From Deltaproteobacteria bacterium (lineage in GTDB: Bacteria > Myxococcota_A > UBA9160 > JAFDET01), in contig JAFDET010000150.1 of assembly GCA_019310195.1 (NCBI GenBank), positions 1 to 7,654 of the forward strand: 7,654 nucleotides of DNA, read 5' to 3'. Shown here one piece after another: positions 1-5,844 of this stretch. Numbering within the stretch: the first letter of the stretch is position 1; each line of letters opens with the position of its first letter. The translations under genes and the position numbers were made by a program. The notes beneath the pieces are model-generated. The model was not told the origin of the DNA, did no database searches, and saw only the letters and a list, made by a program, of their open reading frames with translations.

Positions 1-359
1 ACCAGCCGCGGGGGCTCGTGGTCGAAGAAGAGCGACATCGCCAGCATGGCGCCGTCGAAGGCGAAGGTATTGCCCGCGTGGTTGCCGATCAGCAGCACCC
101 GTCCCTCGGGAACGCGATCGATTCCCGAGACCTCGCAGCGCAGCCAATGGCGGTAGACCACCCCCATGCTGACCATCAGCGATTGGGCGTACTCCGGATC
201 CAGACCGAAGGGGTCGAACCCGTACTCGTTGAGCCGGTTGTGAAGGCGCCCGAGACGCGCCTCCACGTCGTCGCGCAGCGAGGCCAGCGGCCCCGGCAGC
301 GGCCAGCGCCAGCCCCCCTGGCCTCGGGCTCCACGCGGCACGATTGCCCGGTCGCTCAT
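1..359 (-). CDS. Lysophospholipid acyltransferase-like protein (PlsC/LPLAT superfamily), N-terminal part only
   Basis: The gene runs off the left edge; 119 complete residues are visible from the ATG at 359. A basic, Pro/Gly-rich N-terminus leads into residues 78-105, which carry the acyltransferase signature: a beta-strand 'GRVLLIGNHAG' followed by 'FDGAML'. His94 and Asp102 would form the His/Asp catalytic pair of the LPLAT superfamily, although they are separated by seven residues rather than the classical four, as in some divergent LPLAT subfamilies. Such enzymes move an acyl group from acyl-CoA or acyl-ACP to a lysophospholipid or similar acceptor at the inner membrane. The start is well supported: it shares ATGA with the stop of the upstream hydrolase gene and has GGAG (365-368) five bases upstream. 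Translation is therefore probably coupled to that gene. The acceptor substrate cannot be told from this fragment, and the later motifs (acceptor-binding blocks II-IV) lie outside the window. Confidence 0.75.
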   Translation of the reverse strand, partial: MSDRAIVPRGARGQGGWRWPLPGPLASLRDDVEARLGRLHNRLNEYGFDPFGLDPEYAQSLMVSMGVVYRHWLRCEVSGIDRVPEGRVLLIGNHAGNTFAFDGAMLAMSLFFDHEPPRL

Positions 360-1042
360 CGCAGCTCCGCTCGAAAGAAGTTGAGGGTCAGGTTCCAAGC
401 CTCGGCAGCGGCCGAGGCGTTGTAGACGTCCGGCCGCGTGTCGTTGAAGAAGGCGTGGTCGGCTTCGTCGAATATCCGGAAGTCCGCTCTCTTGCCTGCG
501 TCGAGGAGATCCTGCTGCAGCTTCCTGGCCGTCGCGGGAGGCACGAACGCGTCGAGCTCTGCGAAGATCCCCAGCACGGCCGCATCCAGGCCGGAAAGAT
601 CCAGGCTGACGTTGGGGTGGACGCCGTAGAAATCCGCGACGGCGCGGACCTTGGCGTTGCGCGTGGCTGCGTACAGGGCGAGCTGCCCACCCATGCAGAA
701 GCCGATCGCTCCGACCTGGGGGCCATCGACAGCGTCCTGGCTGAGCAGCGCGCGGACGGCCGCATCCAGGTCGCGTGCAGCGCGCGGGATCTCGAGGTCC
801 ATCATCAGGCGTCCGGCCGCGTCGGGGTCCGACGTAGCATCTCCGCGATACAGATCCGGAGCCAGCGCCACGAAGCCCTCGCGCGCAAAGCGATCGCACA
901 CGTCCCGGATGTGGTCGACGAGGCCCCACCACTCCTGAAGCACCAACACACCGGGGCCGCGCCCGGACGCCGGCGTGGCCAGGTAGCCGAGCATCTCGTC
1001 CCCGTTGCTGTCGAAGCGGATCTCGCTGCCTTCGAAACTCAC
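356..1042 (-). CDS. Dienelactone hydrolase family protein
   Basis: A 228-residue alpha/beta-hydrolase of the dienelactone hydrolase (DLH) family, which hydrolyses dienelactones in chloroaromatic breakdown or, more often, unknown ester or lactone substrates in the cytoplasm. With the start used here, the DLH residues fall at the usual spacing: Glu37 in 'LQEWWG', nucleophile Cys116 in 'GFCMGG', Asp164 in 'AELDAFVPP' and His196 in 'DEADHAFF'. The length matches the family (about 230-240). A longer frame begins at a GTG at 1084, but I prefer the GTG at 1042: it has a strong GGGAGG nine bases upstream (1052-1057), the extra 14 residues are low-complexity and Arg/Gly-rich, and a possible -10 box (1085-1090) abuts the upstream GTG. 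The gene is first in a two-gene unit and overlaps the acyltransferase start by four bases. No aromatic-degradation genes are nearby, so a true dienelactone role is not implied. Confidence 0.9.
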   Translation of the reverse strand: MSFEGSEIRFDSNGDEMLGYLATPASGRGPGVLVLQEWWGLVDHIRDVCDRFAREGFVALAPDLYRGDATSDPDAAGRLMMDLEIPRAARDLDAAVRALLSQDAVDGPQVGAIGFCMGGQLALYAATRNAKVRAVADFYGVHPNVSLDLSGLDAAVLGIFAELDAFVPPATARKLQQDLLDAGKRADFRIFDEADHAFFNDTRPDVYNASAAAEAWNLTLNFFRAELR

Positions 1043-1051
1043 GCGCCCGCG

Positions 1052-1057
1052 CCTCCC
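1052..1057 (-). promoter_or_regulatory. Ribosome binding site deciding the hydrolase start
   Basis: On the minus strand GGGAGG lies nine bases before the GTG at 1042. No comparable site precedes the alternative GTG at 1084, so this site favours the shorter protein. Confidence 0.6.
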
Positions 1058-1084
1058 TGCACTGCCCGCCCGCTGCTGGGACAC

Positions 1085-1090
1085 AGCATA
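1085..1090 (-). promoter_or_regulatory. Possible -10 box for the hydrolase-acyltransferase unit
   Basis: The minus strand reads TATGCT here, in one of the few AT-containing spots between the divergent hydrolase and cca genes. Transcription would start near 1078, giving a leader of about 35 bases before the GTG at 1042. No convincing -35 hexamer is visible at the expected distance, so this is a weak call. Confidence 0.3.
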
Positions 1091-1172
1091 TCACCGTCGC
1101 AACGGGCCCGAAGACCCGAGGCCCGCAGCCGGAAACAACGGGAGGGACTGTCCCGTGAGTCCTCGTGAGCCC

Positions 1173-1178
1173 TAGACT
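1173..1178 (+). promoter_or_regulatory. Possible -10 box for cca (leaderless arrangement)
   Basis: TAGACT fits the TAnnnT core of a sigma-70-type -10 element and ends six bases before the cca ATG. Transcription would then begin at or next to the start codon. No Shine-Dalgarno sequence precedes this ATG, which agrees with a leaderless mRNA. No clear -35 is seen. Just upstream is a small palindrome, GGGAC-T-GTCCC (1144-1154), in a plausible operator position but too short to call. Confidence 0.35.
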
Positions 1179-1184
1179 CCGGCC

Positions 1185-2462
1185 ATGCCCGACGCCCCGG
1201 CGCCCGCTCCTCCGGGTGAGGCCCTGCTCCCCGGCCGCCCTCCCCCGTCGGTGAGTACCCTTCTGGACGCGCTCCGCAATGAGGGATTCGACGCCTTTCT
1301 GGTCGGCGGATGCGTGCGCGACCTGCTGCGCGGCGAAGCAGTCCGCGACTTCGACGTCGCCACCGCCGCACCACTCGAGCGCATCCTGGCCCTGTTTCCC
1401 CGCGCGATCCCGATCGGCATGGCCCATGGGACCGTCATGGTCCCGAGCGAGCGAGGTCCCGTGGACGTGACGACCTACCGCGGGGGGCCGCGCCTGGAGG
1501 ACGACCTGGCCCACCGGGACCTGACGGTGAACGCCATGGCCTGGGACGGCCGCGCCCCCGAGCCGGTGGATCCGTTCGGCGGCCGCGCCGACCTGGCCGC
1601 ACGCCGCTTGCGCGCCGTGGGCAGCGCCCGCGAGCGACTGGCGGAGGATCCCCTGCGCGCCCTGCGCGCCGCGCGGCTCTGTGCCCAGCTCGGCTTCGCC
1701 CTGGATCCCGAGCTGGAGCGAGCCATGGCGGAGACTTCGCTCGAGGGCGTCGCCCGGGAGCGCCTGGGCCGCGAGCTCGACGCCCTGCTCCTGGCACCCC
1801 ACGTCGCCGACGCCCTGCGCCTGCTGCGCAGGACGGGTCTCGAAGCCCAGCTCGCACCCGGCGTCGGCGACGACGCAGCGGATGTGGTGGCCCGGCTGCC
1901 CGGGAACCGGGTCGTGCGTCTGGCCGGCTGGCTGCGCGGAGCACCCGCCGAGTCCATCCTGCTGCGTCTGCGCTTCCCGCGCGCGCTCGCCCAGCACGCG
2001 AGCCGGCTGCTGGCCCGCCACCCGCTGGACGAGACCCTTCCCAGAGACCGCCCCGCGGCGCTGCGGCGCTGGCTGAACCGGATCGGCGAACAGGACCTCG
2101 CGTGGCTCGTGGCCCTGCGCCACAGCGAGCTGGCGGTGCGGCCCCAGACGCCCGACGTCGAAGCGGCGCGGGCACGCCTCAGCGACCTGGAGCGGACCAC
2201 CGCGCGCCTACGCGCCGAGGGAAGCCTCTCCCTGAACCGCGGGCAGCTGGCGCTCAACGGCCAGTCGGTCATGGAGCTGCTGGGAACGGGCCCCGGCCCC
2301 CACGTGGGGCGAGCCTTGGAGCACCTGCTGGAGCGGGTGCTCCAGGATCCCTCCTGCAATACACCCGAGCGCCTGACCGCGCTGCTGCGCGCCTGGAGCG
2401 CCGCTGCGGTAACCGGCGAGACCGGCGCTGACGTATCCACCGGGAGGAGGGACGAAGCATGA
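1185..2462 (+). CDS. cca: CCA tRNA nucleotidyltransferase / poly(A) polymerase family protein
   Basis: A 425-residue class II nucleotidyltransferase that adds or repairs the 3'-CCA end of tRNAs from CTP and ATP (some relatives are poly(A) polymerases). The head domain is intact: 'GGCVRD' (41-46), the metal-binding 'DFD' (Asp55, Asp57) and 'RDLTVNAMA' (111-119). The neck contains 'EDPLRALRAARL' (154-165), the region linked to nucleotide recognition. A C-terminal 'NGQSVMELLGTGPGPHVG' block (358-375) is typical of CCA-adding enzymes in many bacteria. Where many bacterial versions carry an HD phosphohydrolase domain (about 240-280) no HD pair is visible, so phosphatase activity is not expected. 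About 20 Pro/Ala-rich residues precede the conserved part; the ATG at 1185 has no Shine-Dalgarno, and a GTG at residue 23 is an alternative with none either. The stop overlaps the next start (ATGA). The family is certain; CCA-adding rather than poly(A) activity is inferred. Confidence 0.93.
   Translation: MPDAPAPAPPGEALLPGRPPPSVSTLLDALRNEGFDAFLVGGCVRDLLRGEAVRDFDVATAAPLERILALFPRAIPIGMAHGTVMVPSERGPVDVTTYRGGPRLEDDLAHRDLTVNAMAWDGRAPEPVDPFGGRADLAARRLRAVGSARERLAEDPLRALRAARLCAQLGFALDPELERAMAETSLEGVARERLGRELDALLLAPHVADALRLLRRTGLEAQLAPGVGDDAADVVARLPGNRVVRLAGWLRGAPAESILLRLRFPRALAQHASRLLARHPLDETLPRDRPAALRRWLNRIGEQDLAWLVALRHSELAVRPQTPDVEAARARLSDLERTTARLRAEGSLSLNRGQLALNGQSVMELLGTGPGPHVGRALEHLLERVLQDPSCNTPERLTALLRAWSAAAVTGETGADVSTGRRDEA
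2445..2450 (+). promoter_or_regulatory. Strong ribosome binding site of the lipoprotein gene
   Basis: AGGAGG inside a longer purine run lies eight bases before the ATG at 2459, within the 3' end of cca. It is the strongest such site in the plus-strand cca unit, whereas cca itself has none, so the lipoprotein may be translated more efficiently than cca from the shared message. Confidence 0.7.
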
Positions 2463-3073
2463 GGCGGGGCGCCATCGCGGTCGCTCACCTGGGGCTGACG
2501 CTGGCCCTGCTGGCCTGTGCTGCGGGCAACCCCGATCCCGGGCGCTATCGGCTCGCGCACAGCGGCGCCCACTGGGACCAGCAGGGCGATGACCCGGTCT
2601 TCGCCAGCCTGCGGCCCAGCTACCCCGCGTACTTCGACGTGATCCTGGATCCCTCCCGCACCGAGGAGCCCGACCTGCGTCCATTGCGGAACGACCTGGA
2701 GCACCGCCCCGTGGACCGGCGCAACTACGACGCTCTCAACGCCGTGGCCATCGGCTACTTCGAGCTGAACTACCGCGCCGCCTCCAACCCGGGCGGCTCC
2801 ACCTACCTGGCAGACAACTTTCGCGCCGCCAAGCTGCTGGCGATTCCCTGGCGCGCCTACAGCGAGATCGACGACGACGCCCTGCGCGACGCGATCGTGA
2901 TGTTCTTCGAAGACGCGGGTTCGGGAGAGAAGCTGGGCACCGCAGCGACGGCACCGCGCCTGGCGGGCGTCGTGGCTTCCCTGGAACCCAAGGAACCCCA
3001 AGCCGAGCGGCGCGCGCGACTCCATCGTCTTGCCGAGAACCTCAAGGCCCAGCTCCCCCCCGACGTCAACTAG
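2459..3073 (+). CDS. Putative lipoprotein of unknown function
   Basis: A 204-residue protein I do not recognise. Residues 1-20 form a lipoprotein signal peptide: 'MRR', a hydrophobic stretch, and a lipobox Leu-Leu-Ala-Cys with the acylated Cys20. The mature part (about 184 residues) is soluble, without further membrane segments, and rich in acidic and aromatic residues ('YPAYFDVILDP', 'NYDALNAVAIGYFELNYRA'). It has helix-forming stretches around 120-150 and 175-198, the last charged and possibly amphipathic. It would be anchored in the inner or outer membrane facing the periplasm. The start is secure: an AGGAGG eight bases upstream and a four-base overlap with the cca stop, implying co-transcription. 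Its TAG stop coincides with the left end of the inverted-repeat element at 3070-3237. The inferred pre-insertion sequence also reads TAG there, so the protein was probably not shortened. No catalytic motif is visible. Confidence 0.85.
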   Translation: MRRGAIAVAHLGLTLALLACAAGNPDPGRYRLAHSGAHWDQQGDDPVFASLRPSYPAYFDVILDPSRTEEPDLRPLRNDLEHRPVDRRNYDALNAVAIGYFELNYRAASNPGGSTYLADNFRAAKLLAIPWRAYSEIDDDALRDAIVMFFEDAGSGEKLGTAATAPRLAGVVASLEPKEPQAERRARLHRLAENLKAQLPPDVN

Positions 3074-3237
3074 GAGCCTGACCCGAGATGGAGCACACCG
3101 TCCGGACGCCGATCCGTGCGCGCTGGCGGCGTTGCGCTCCTTGCGCCGTAGCTACGGCCATGGCTCAGTCGCGCGCCTTGCCAGCGCGGCGTCTCGACGC
3201 CCGGGCCGGCGCACTCCATCTCGGGTCAGGCTCCTAG
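3070..3237. mobile_element. 168-bp palindromic MITE-like element with perfect 24-bp terminal inverted repeats
   Basis: The segment 3070-3093 is exactly repeated, inverted, at 3214-3237; each arm reads CTAGGAGCCTGACC... inward. Inside, further complementary blocks keep the same symmetry axis: CGCGCTGGC at 3119-3127 pairs with 3180-3188, and a 14-bp perfect palindrome GCCGTAGCTACGGC (3145-3158) lies near the centre. The whole unit could fold as one long imperfect hairpin or cruciform. It has no credible open frame. Both ends carry TA (within CTAG), which fits a TA target duplication of the IS630/mariner type or a CTAG target as in some IS5-family groups. It fills nearly all of the lipoprotein-lysA gap. 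A non-autonomous transposable element is the best reading; alternatives are a bidirectional hairpin terminator (no T-tract follows) or a structured RNA. The palindrome is directly seen; mobility is inferred. Confidence 0.7.
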
Positions 3238-3255
3238 AGCTCGGTGTCCGTGTGC

Positions 3256-3261
3256 TAGGGT
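3256..3261 (+). promoter_or_regulatory. Possible extended -10 box for lysA
   Basis: TAGGGT preceded by TGC forms an extended -10-like TGnTAnnnT ending ten bases before the lysA ATG, so the leader would be only a few bases long. There is no Shine-Dalgarno. The position expected for a -35 (about 3233-3238) falls on the right end of the inserted palindromic element, so the element may have replaced or altered upstream promoter sequence. Confidence 0.35.
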
Positions 3262-3271
3262 CGCTCGCGCC

Positions 3272-4504
3272 ATGGATCCGCTCGATCCCGCCCTCCTCGC
3301 CGACCTCGCCGAGCAGGTGGGAACCCCCTGCTACGCGTACCACGCCGACACGATCCGACAGCGCATCCGCTCGCTGGAAGCGTTCGACGTCGTGCGCTAC
3401 GCGCAGAAGGCGTCCTCCAACGTGCACCTGCTGCGGCTCGTGCGCGAGGAAGGAGCGCTGATCGATTCGGTCTCGCTGGGCGAGATCGAACGCGCCCTGC
3501 GCGCCGGGTTCCGCCCGGGAGGCGAGCCGGCGGAGATCGTCTACACCGCGGACCTCATCGGCGATCCGACCCTGGAGCGGGTGATCGAGCTGGGCATTCC
3601 GGTCAATGCGGGATCGACGGACATGCTGGATCGCGTGGGCACGAGGCAGCGGGGCCATCCTGTCTGGCTGCGCATCAACCCGGGCTTCGGCCACGGCCAC
3701 AGCCGCAAGACCAACACCGGCGGCGACAGCAGCAAGCACGGCATCTGGTACGAGGGTCTGAGCGATGCATTCGACCGCATCGATGCCCACGCGCTGGAGC
3801 TGGTGGGGCTGCACATGCACATCGGTTCCGGCACCGACTTCGAGCACCTGAAGCAGGTGTGCGACGCCATGGTGACCCAGGTGCAGGCTGCGGGCCGGGA
3901 CCTGCGCGCCATCTCCGGCGGCGGCGGCATCCCCGTCCCCTACCGGGACGGCGACGAGGCCATCGACGTGGCGGAGCTGTACCGGCTCTGGGACGAGGCA
4001 CGCGCGCGCATCGGCGATCACCTGGGGCACCCGGTGCAGCTCGAGATCGAGCCCGGCCGCTACCTGATGGCCGAGGCCGGCGTCCTGCTGGCGCGCATCC
4101 ATGCGGTCAAGGAGCAGGGCAAGAACCGCTTCTGGATCGTCGATGCGGGCTTCAACGACCTGGTGCGGCCGGCCATGTACGGCAGCTACCACGCCATCTC
4201 GGTGATTCGCGACGGCCGCCCCCTGCGCGGCCCGTTGCACCCGACCGCCGTGGGCGGTCCCCTGTGCGAATCCGGCGACGTCTTCACCCAGGAAGAGGGA
4301 GGCCTGGTGACACCGCGCTCCCTCCCCGAGGCCCGGGTCGGGGACCTGGTGGTGCTGCACGACGCCGGTGCCTACGCGGCGTCCATGGCCAGCAACTACA
4401 ACACCCGGCCCCTGGCGCCGGAAGTGCTGCTGGAGGGAGAAGGCTTCCGCCTGATCCGCCGGCGCCAGACCGTGGACGAGCTGCTCGCCCTCGAAGAAGT
4501 CTAG
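3272..4504 (+). CDS. lysA: Diaminopimelate decarboxylase
   Basis: A 410-residue PLP enzyme (fold III, alanine-racemase-like barrel plus C-terminal beta domain) that converts meso-2,6-diaminopimelate to L-lysine and CO2 in the cytoplasm. Visible landmarks are the PLP lysine Lys46 in 'YAQKASSN', 'HMHIGSG' (181-187), the glycine-rich phosphate loop 'SGGGGIPVPY' (215-224), 'EPGR' (260-263), 'CESGD' (332-336, supplied across the dimer to the active site) and 'NYNTRP' (375-380) with a PLP-contacting Tyr. Stretches such as 'NPGFGHGHS', 'TNTGGDSSKHGIWY' and the C-terminal 'LIRRRQTVDELLALE' are nearly those of the Escherichia coli enzyme (about 420 residues), so it belongs to the E. coli-like LysA branch. 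The start matches the expected N-terminus. No lysR regulator or other lysine gene is adjacent. It faces the NfeD gene tail to tail with nine bases between. Confidence 0.96.
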   Translation: MDPLDPALLADLAEQVGTPCYAYHADTIRQRIRSLEAFDVVRYAQKASSNVHLLRLVREEGALIDSVSLGEIERALRAGFRPGGEPAEIVYTADLIGDPTLERVIELGIPVNAGSTDMLDRVGTRQRGHPVWLRINPGFGHGHSRKTNTGGDSSKHGIWYEGLSDAFDRIDAHALELVGLHMHIGSGTDFEHLKQVCDAMVTQVQAAGRDLRAISGGGGIPVPYRDGDEAIDVAELYRLWDEARARIGDHLGHPVQLEIEPGRYLMAEAGVLLARIHAVKEQGKNRFWIVDAGFNDLVRPAMYGSYHAISVIRDGRPLRGPLHPTAVGGPLCESGDVFTQEEGGLVTPRSLPEARVGDLVVLHDAGAYAASMASNYNTRPLAPEVLLEGEGFRLIRRRQTVDELLALEEV

Positions 4505-4513
4505 GCTGGGGCC

Positions 4514-4909
4514 CTACGCGTCGTCTTCGGCGCGCACGTGGAGCACCAGACCCCGAACCGCCTCGACGCGAACGCGCGACCCCGCGGCCAGCGGCCCTGC
4601 CCCATCGCAGAGCTCGGCGCGCCAGATCTCGGCGCCGATCCGCACCCGGCCCTCCCCACTCCCGGAGAGGCCGTCCTGGGTGACGCCCCGCGCGCCCAGC
4701 AGCGCGCCGCTCCCGGTGTGGGGTGGGGATTCCAGTGCCCGCCGCGAGAGCGGATACAGGGCGACGTCCTTCACCACCAGGAGCGCCACCCCGGCCAGGA
4801 CGGCCCAGCCCGGCAACCCCATGAAACGCCAGGCCACGCCCAGGACCAGGGCGGCCAGGATCCAGCCCGGCAGCTGGGCCAGCCAGTAGCGGGTCGCGAT
4901 GCTGCCCAT
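4514..4909 (-). CDS. Short NfeD-like membrane protein
   Basis: A 131-residue protein with two probable transmembrane helices (about 9-29 and 32-52) followed by a small beta-rich domain (about 68-127) of the NfeD C-terminal OB-fold type, recognisable from the pattern 'GARGVTQDGLSGSGEGRVRIG', 'EIWRAEL', 'GSRVRVEAVRGLVLHV'. Short NfeD proteins usually sit beside stomatin/slipin genes and are thought to act in membrane microdomains. Here no stomatin gene is present within the window, and the N-terminal ClpP-like protease domain of long NfeD proteins is absent. The gene follows the short-chain dehydrogenase by 11 bases, and its ribosome binding site overlaps that gene's stop codon, so the two are very likely co-transcribed. 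Its specific role is unknown. The family is fairly clear from the domain pattern; a generic two-helix membrane protein is the alternative. Confidence 0.8.
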   Translation of the reverse strand: MGSIATRYWLAQLPGWILAALVLGVAWRFMGLPGWAVLAGVALLVVKDVALYPLSRRALESPPHTGSGALLGARGVTQDGLSGSGEGRVRIGAEIWRAELCDGAGPLAAGSRVRVEAVRGLVLHVRAEDDA

Positions 4910-4914
4910 GCGTG

Positions 4915-4923
4915 CCCCCCTCA
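4915..4923 (-). promoter_or_regulatory. Ribosome binding site overlapping the dehydrogenase stop codon
   Basis: The minus strand reads TGAGGGGGG, in which TGA ends the dehydrogenase and the G-run lies five bases before the NfeD ATG. This arrangement suggests that ribosomes finishing the first gene restart on the second. Confidence 0.5.
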
Positions 4924-5844
4924 GCTCTCCAGGCCTTCCAGGCTCTCGGGCTCGCCCTCGCAGCGCGCACGCTCGTCGTGGGCCTGCTTGGCCTCCAGCA
5001 ACGCGGGCATCACCCGGTCCAGGTCATCCTGGGTCCACAGGTGATCGGTCTCGAACGATCGAATCACGGCCGGCTGCTGCATGATTCCCACGGTTCCCCG
5101 CATCACGTTGATGACCTGGGCGTTGACCTGCTGGGCTGCCGGCGAGGCGAGCCAGGTGCACACGGGCGCGATCTGCTGCGGACCCACCAGCGGATTCTCG
5201 GGGTCGACGGCGTCGCCGCGACCCTCGCGCAGCGGGATCGTAAGCCGTGTGGCCGCACCGGGGGAGATGGTATTGACGGTGCAGGCGTACTTGCCCAGCT
5301 CCAGGGCCAGCACGCGGCTGAAGCCGGCGATGCCGGCCTTGGCGGCGCCGTAGTTCGACTGACCGAAGTTTCCGAACAGGCCGGACACCGACGAGAAGTT
5401 GAGGATCCGGCACTCGCGGCGATCCGTCTCGCGGATGTAGCGCGCGAACGGACGGGAGCAGCAGTAGTGGCCCTTGAGGTGCACCTCGATCACCGCGTCC
5501 CAGTCGTCCTCCTCCATGTTGAAGAGCGTCCTGTCCCGCAGGATCCCGGCGTTGTTGACCAGGATGTCCGCGATCCCGAAGGCGTCGAGAGCCGACTGGA
5601 AGATCCGCTTTCCGCCCTCGACCGTGGCGACCGAGTCGCCGCTGGACGCCGCCTCGCCACCCGCGCTGCGGATCTCCTGGGCGACCTCCTCGGCCACCAG
5701 CGAAGCGCCGGTGCCGTCGGCCGCACCGCCCAGATCGTTCACCAGCACCCGGGCGCCGTTTCGCGCGAAGTCGAGTGCGATTTCCCGGCCGATCCCTCGG
5801 CCGGCCCCGGTCACGATCGCCACCTTGCCGTCCAGTACGCCCAT
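4921..5844 (-). CDS. SDR-family dehydrogenase, HSD17B4/MFE-2-like (probable 3-hydroxyacyl-CoA dehydrogenase)
   Basis: A 307-residue NAD(P)-dependent short-chain dehydrogenase/reductase. The Rossmann nucleotide loop 'TGAGRGIG' is at 12-19, 'NDLGG' at 36-40 (the Asp favours NAD(H)), 'NNAG' at 97-100, and the catalytic Ser152, Tyr165 and Lys169 lie in 'FSSVSGLFGNFGQSNYGAAK'. The wording 'ILRDRTLFNMEEDDWDAVI' and 'GNFGQSNYGAAK' is characteristic of the (3R)-hydroxyacyl-CoA dehydrogenase unit of peroxisomal multifunctional enzyme 2 and its bacterial relatives. A role in beta-oxidation or a similar acyl-CoA or steroid side-chain pathway is therefore likely, but the substrate is inferred. The region after about residue 255 is an acidic, helical tail. 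The ATG at 5844 has GGGAGG six bases upstream (5851-5856). The gene leads a two-gene unit with the NfeD protein and diverges from yjbQ across 61 bases. Confidence 0.9.
   Translation of the reverse strand: MGVLDGKVAIVTGAGRGIGREIALDFARNGARVLVNDLGGAADGTGASLVAEEVAQEIRSAGGEAASSGDSVATVEGGKRIFQSALDAFGIADILVNNAGILRDRTLFNMEEDDWDAVIEVHLKGHYCCSRPFARYIRETDRRECRILNFSSVSGLFGNFGQSNYGAAKAGIAGFSRVLALELGKYACTVNTISPGAATRLTIPLREGRGDAVDPENPLVGPQQIAPVCTWLASPAAQQVNAQVINVMRGTVGIMQQPAVIRSFETDHLWTQDDLDRVMPALLEAKQAHDERARCEGEPESLEGLES

Noticed and set aside
1144..1154. GGGAC-T-GTCCC palindrome upstream of cca as an operator
   Set aside because: Five-base arms are too short to distinguish from chance in a GC-rich intergenic region.
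1475..3025. Minus-strand open frame of 516 codons opposite cca and the lipoprotein gene
   Set aside because: Arg/Ser/Ala-rich translation without recognisable domains, opposite two well-supported genes; typical shadow frame in DNA this GC-rich.
3070..3237. Interpretation of the palindrome as an ordinary intrinsic terminator
   Set aside because: It is far longer than a terminator stem, has a large imperfect interior and lacks a T-tract after either arm; it may still impede transcription.
3030..3461. Plus-strand open frame across the palindromic element
   Set aside because: It runs out of frame through the end of the lipoprotein gene and the start of lysA; the element itself has no plausible coding sequence.
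3152..4360. Minus-strand open frame of 402 codons opposite lysA
   Set aside because: It lies antisense to an almost textbook LysA and has His/Val/Ala/Asp-rich composition with no motif; explained by codon bias of the real gene.
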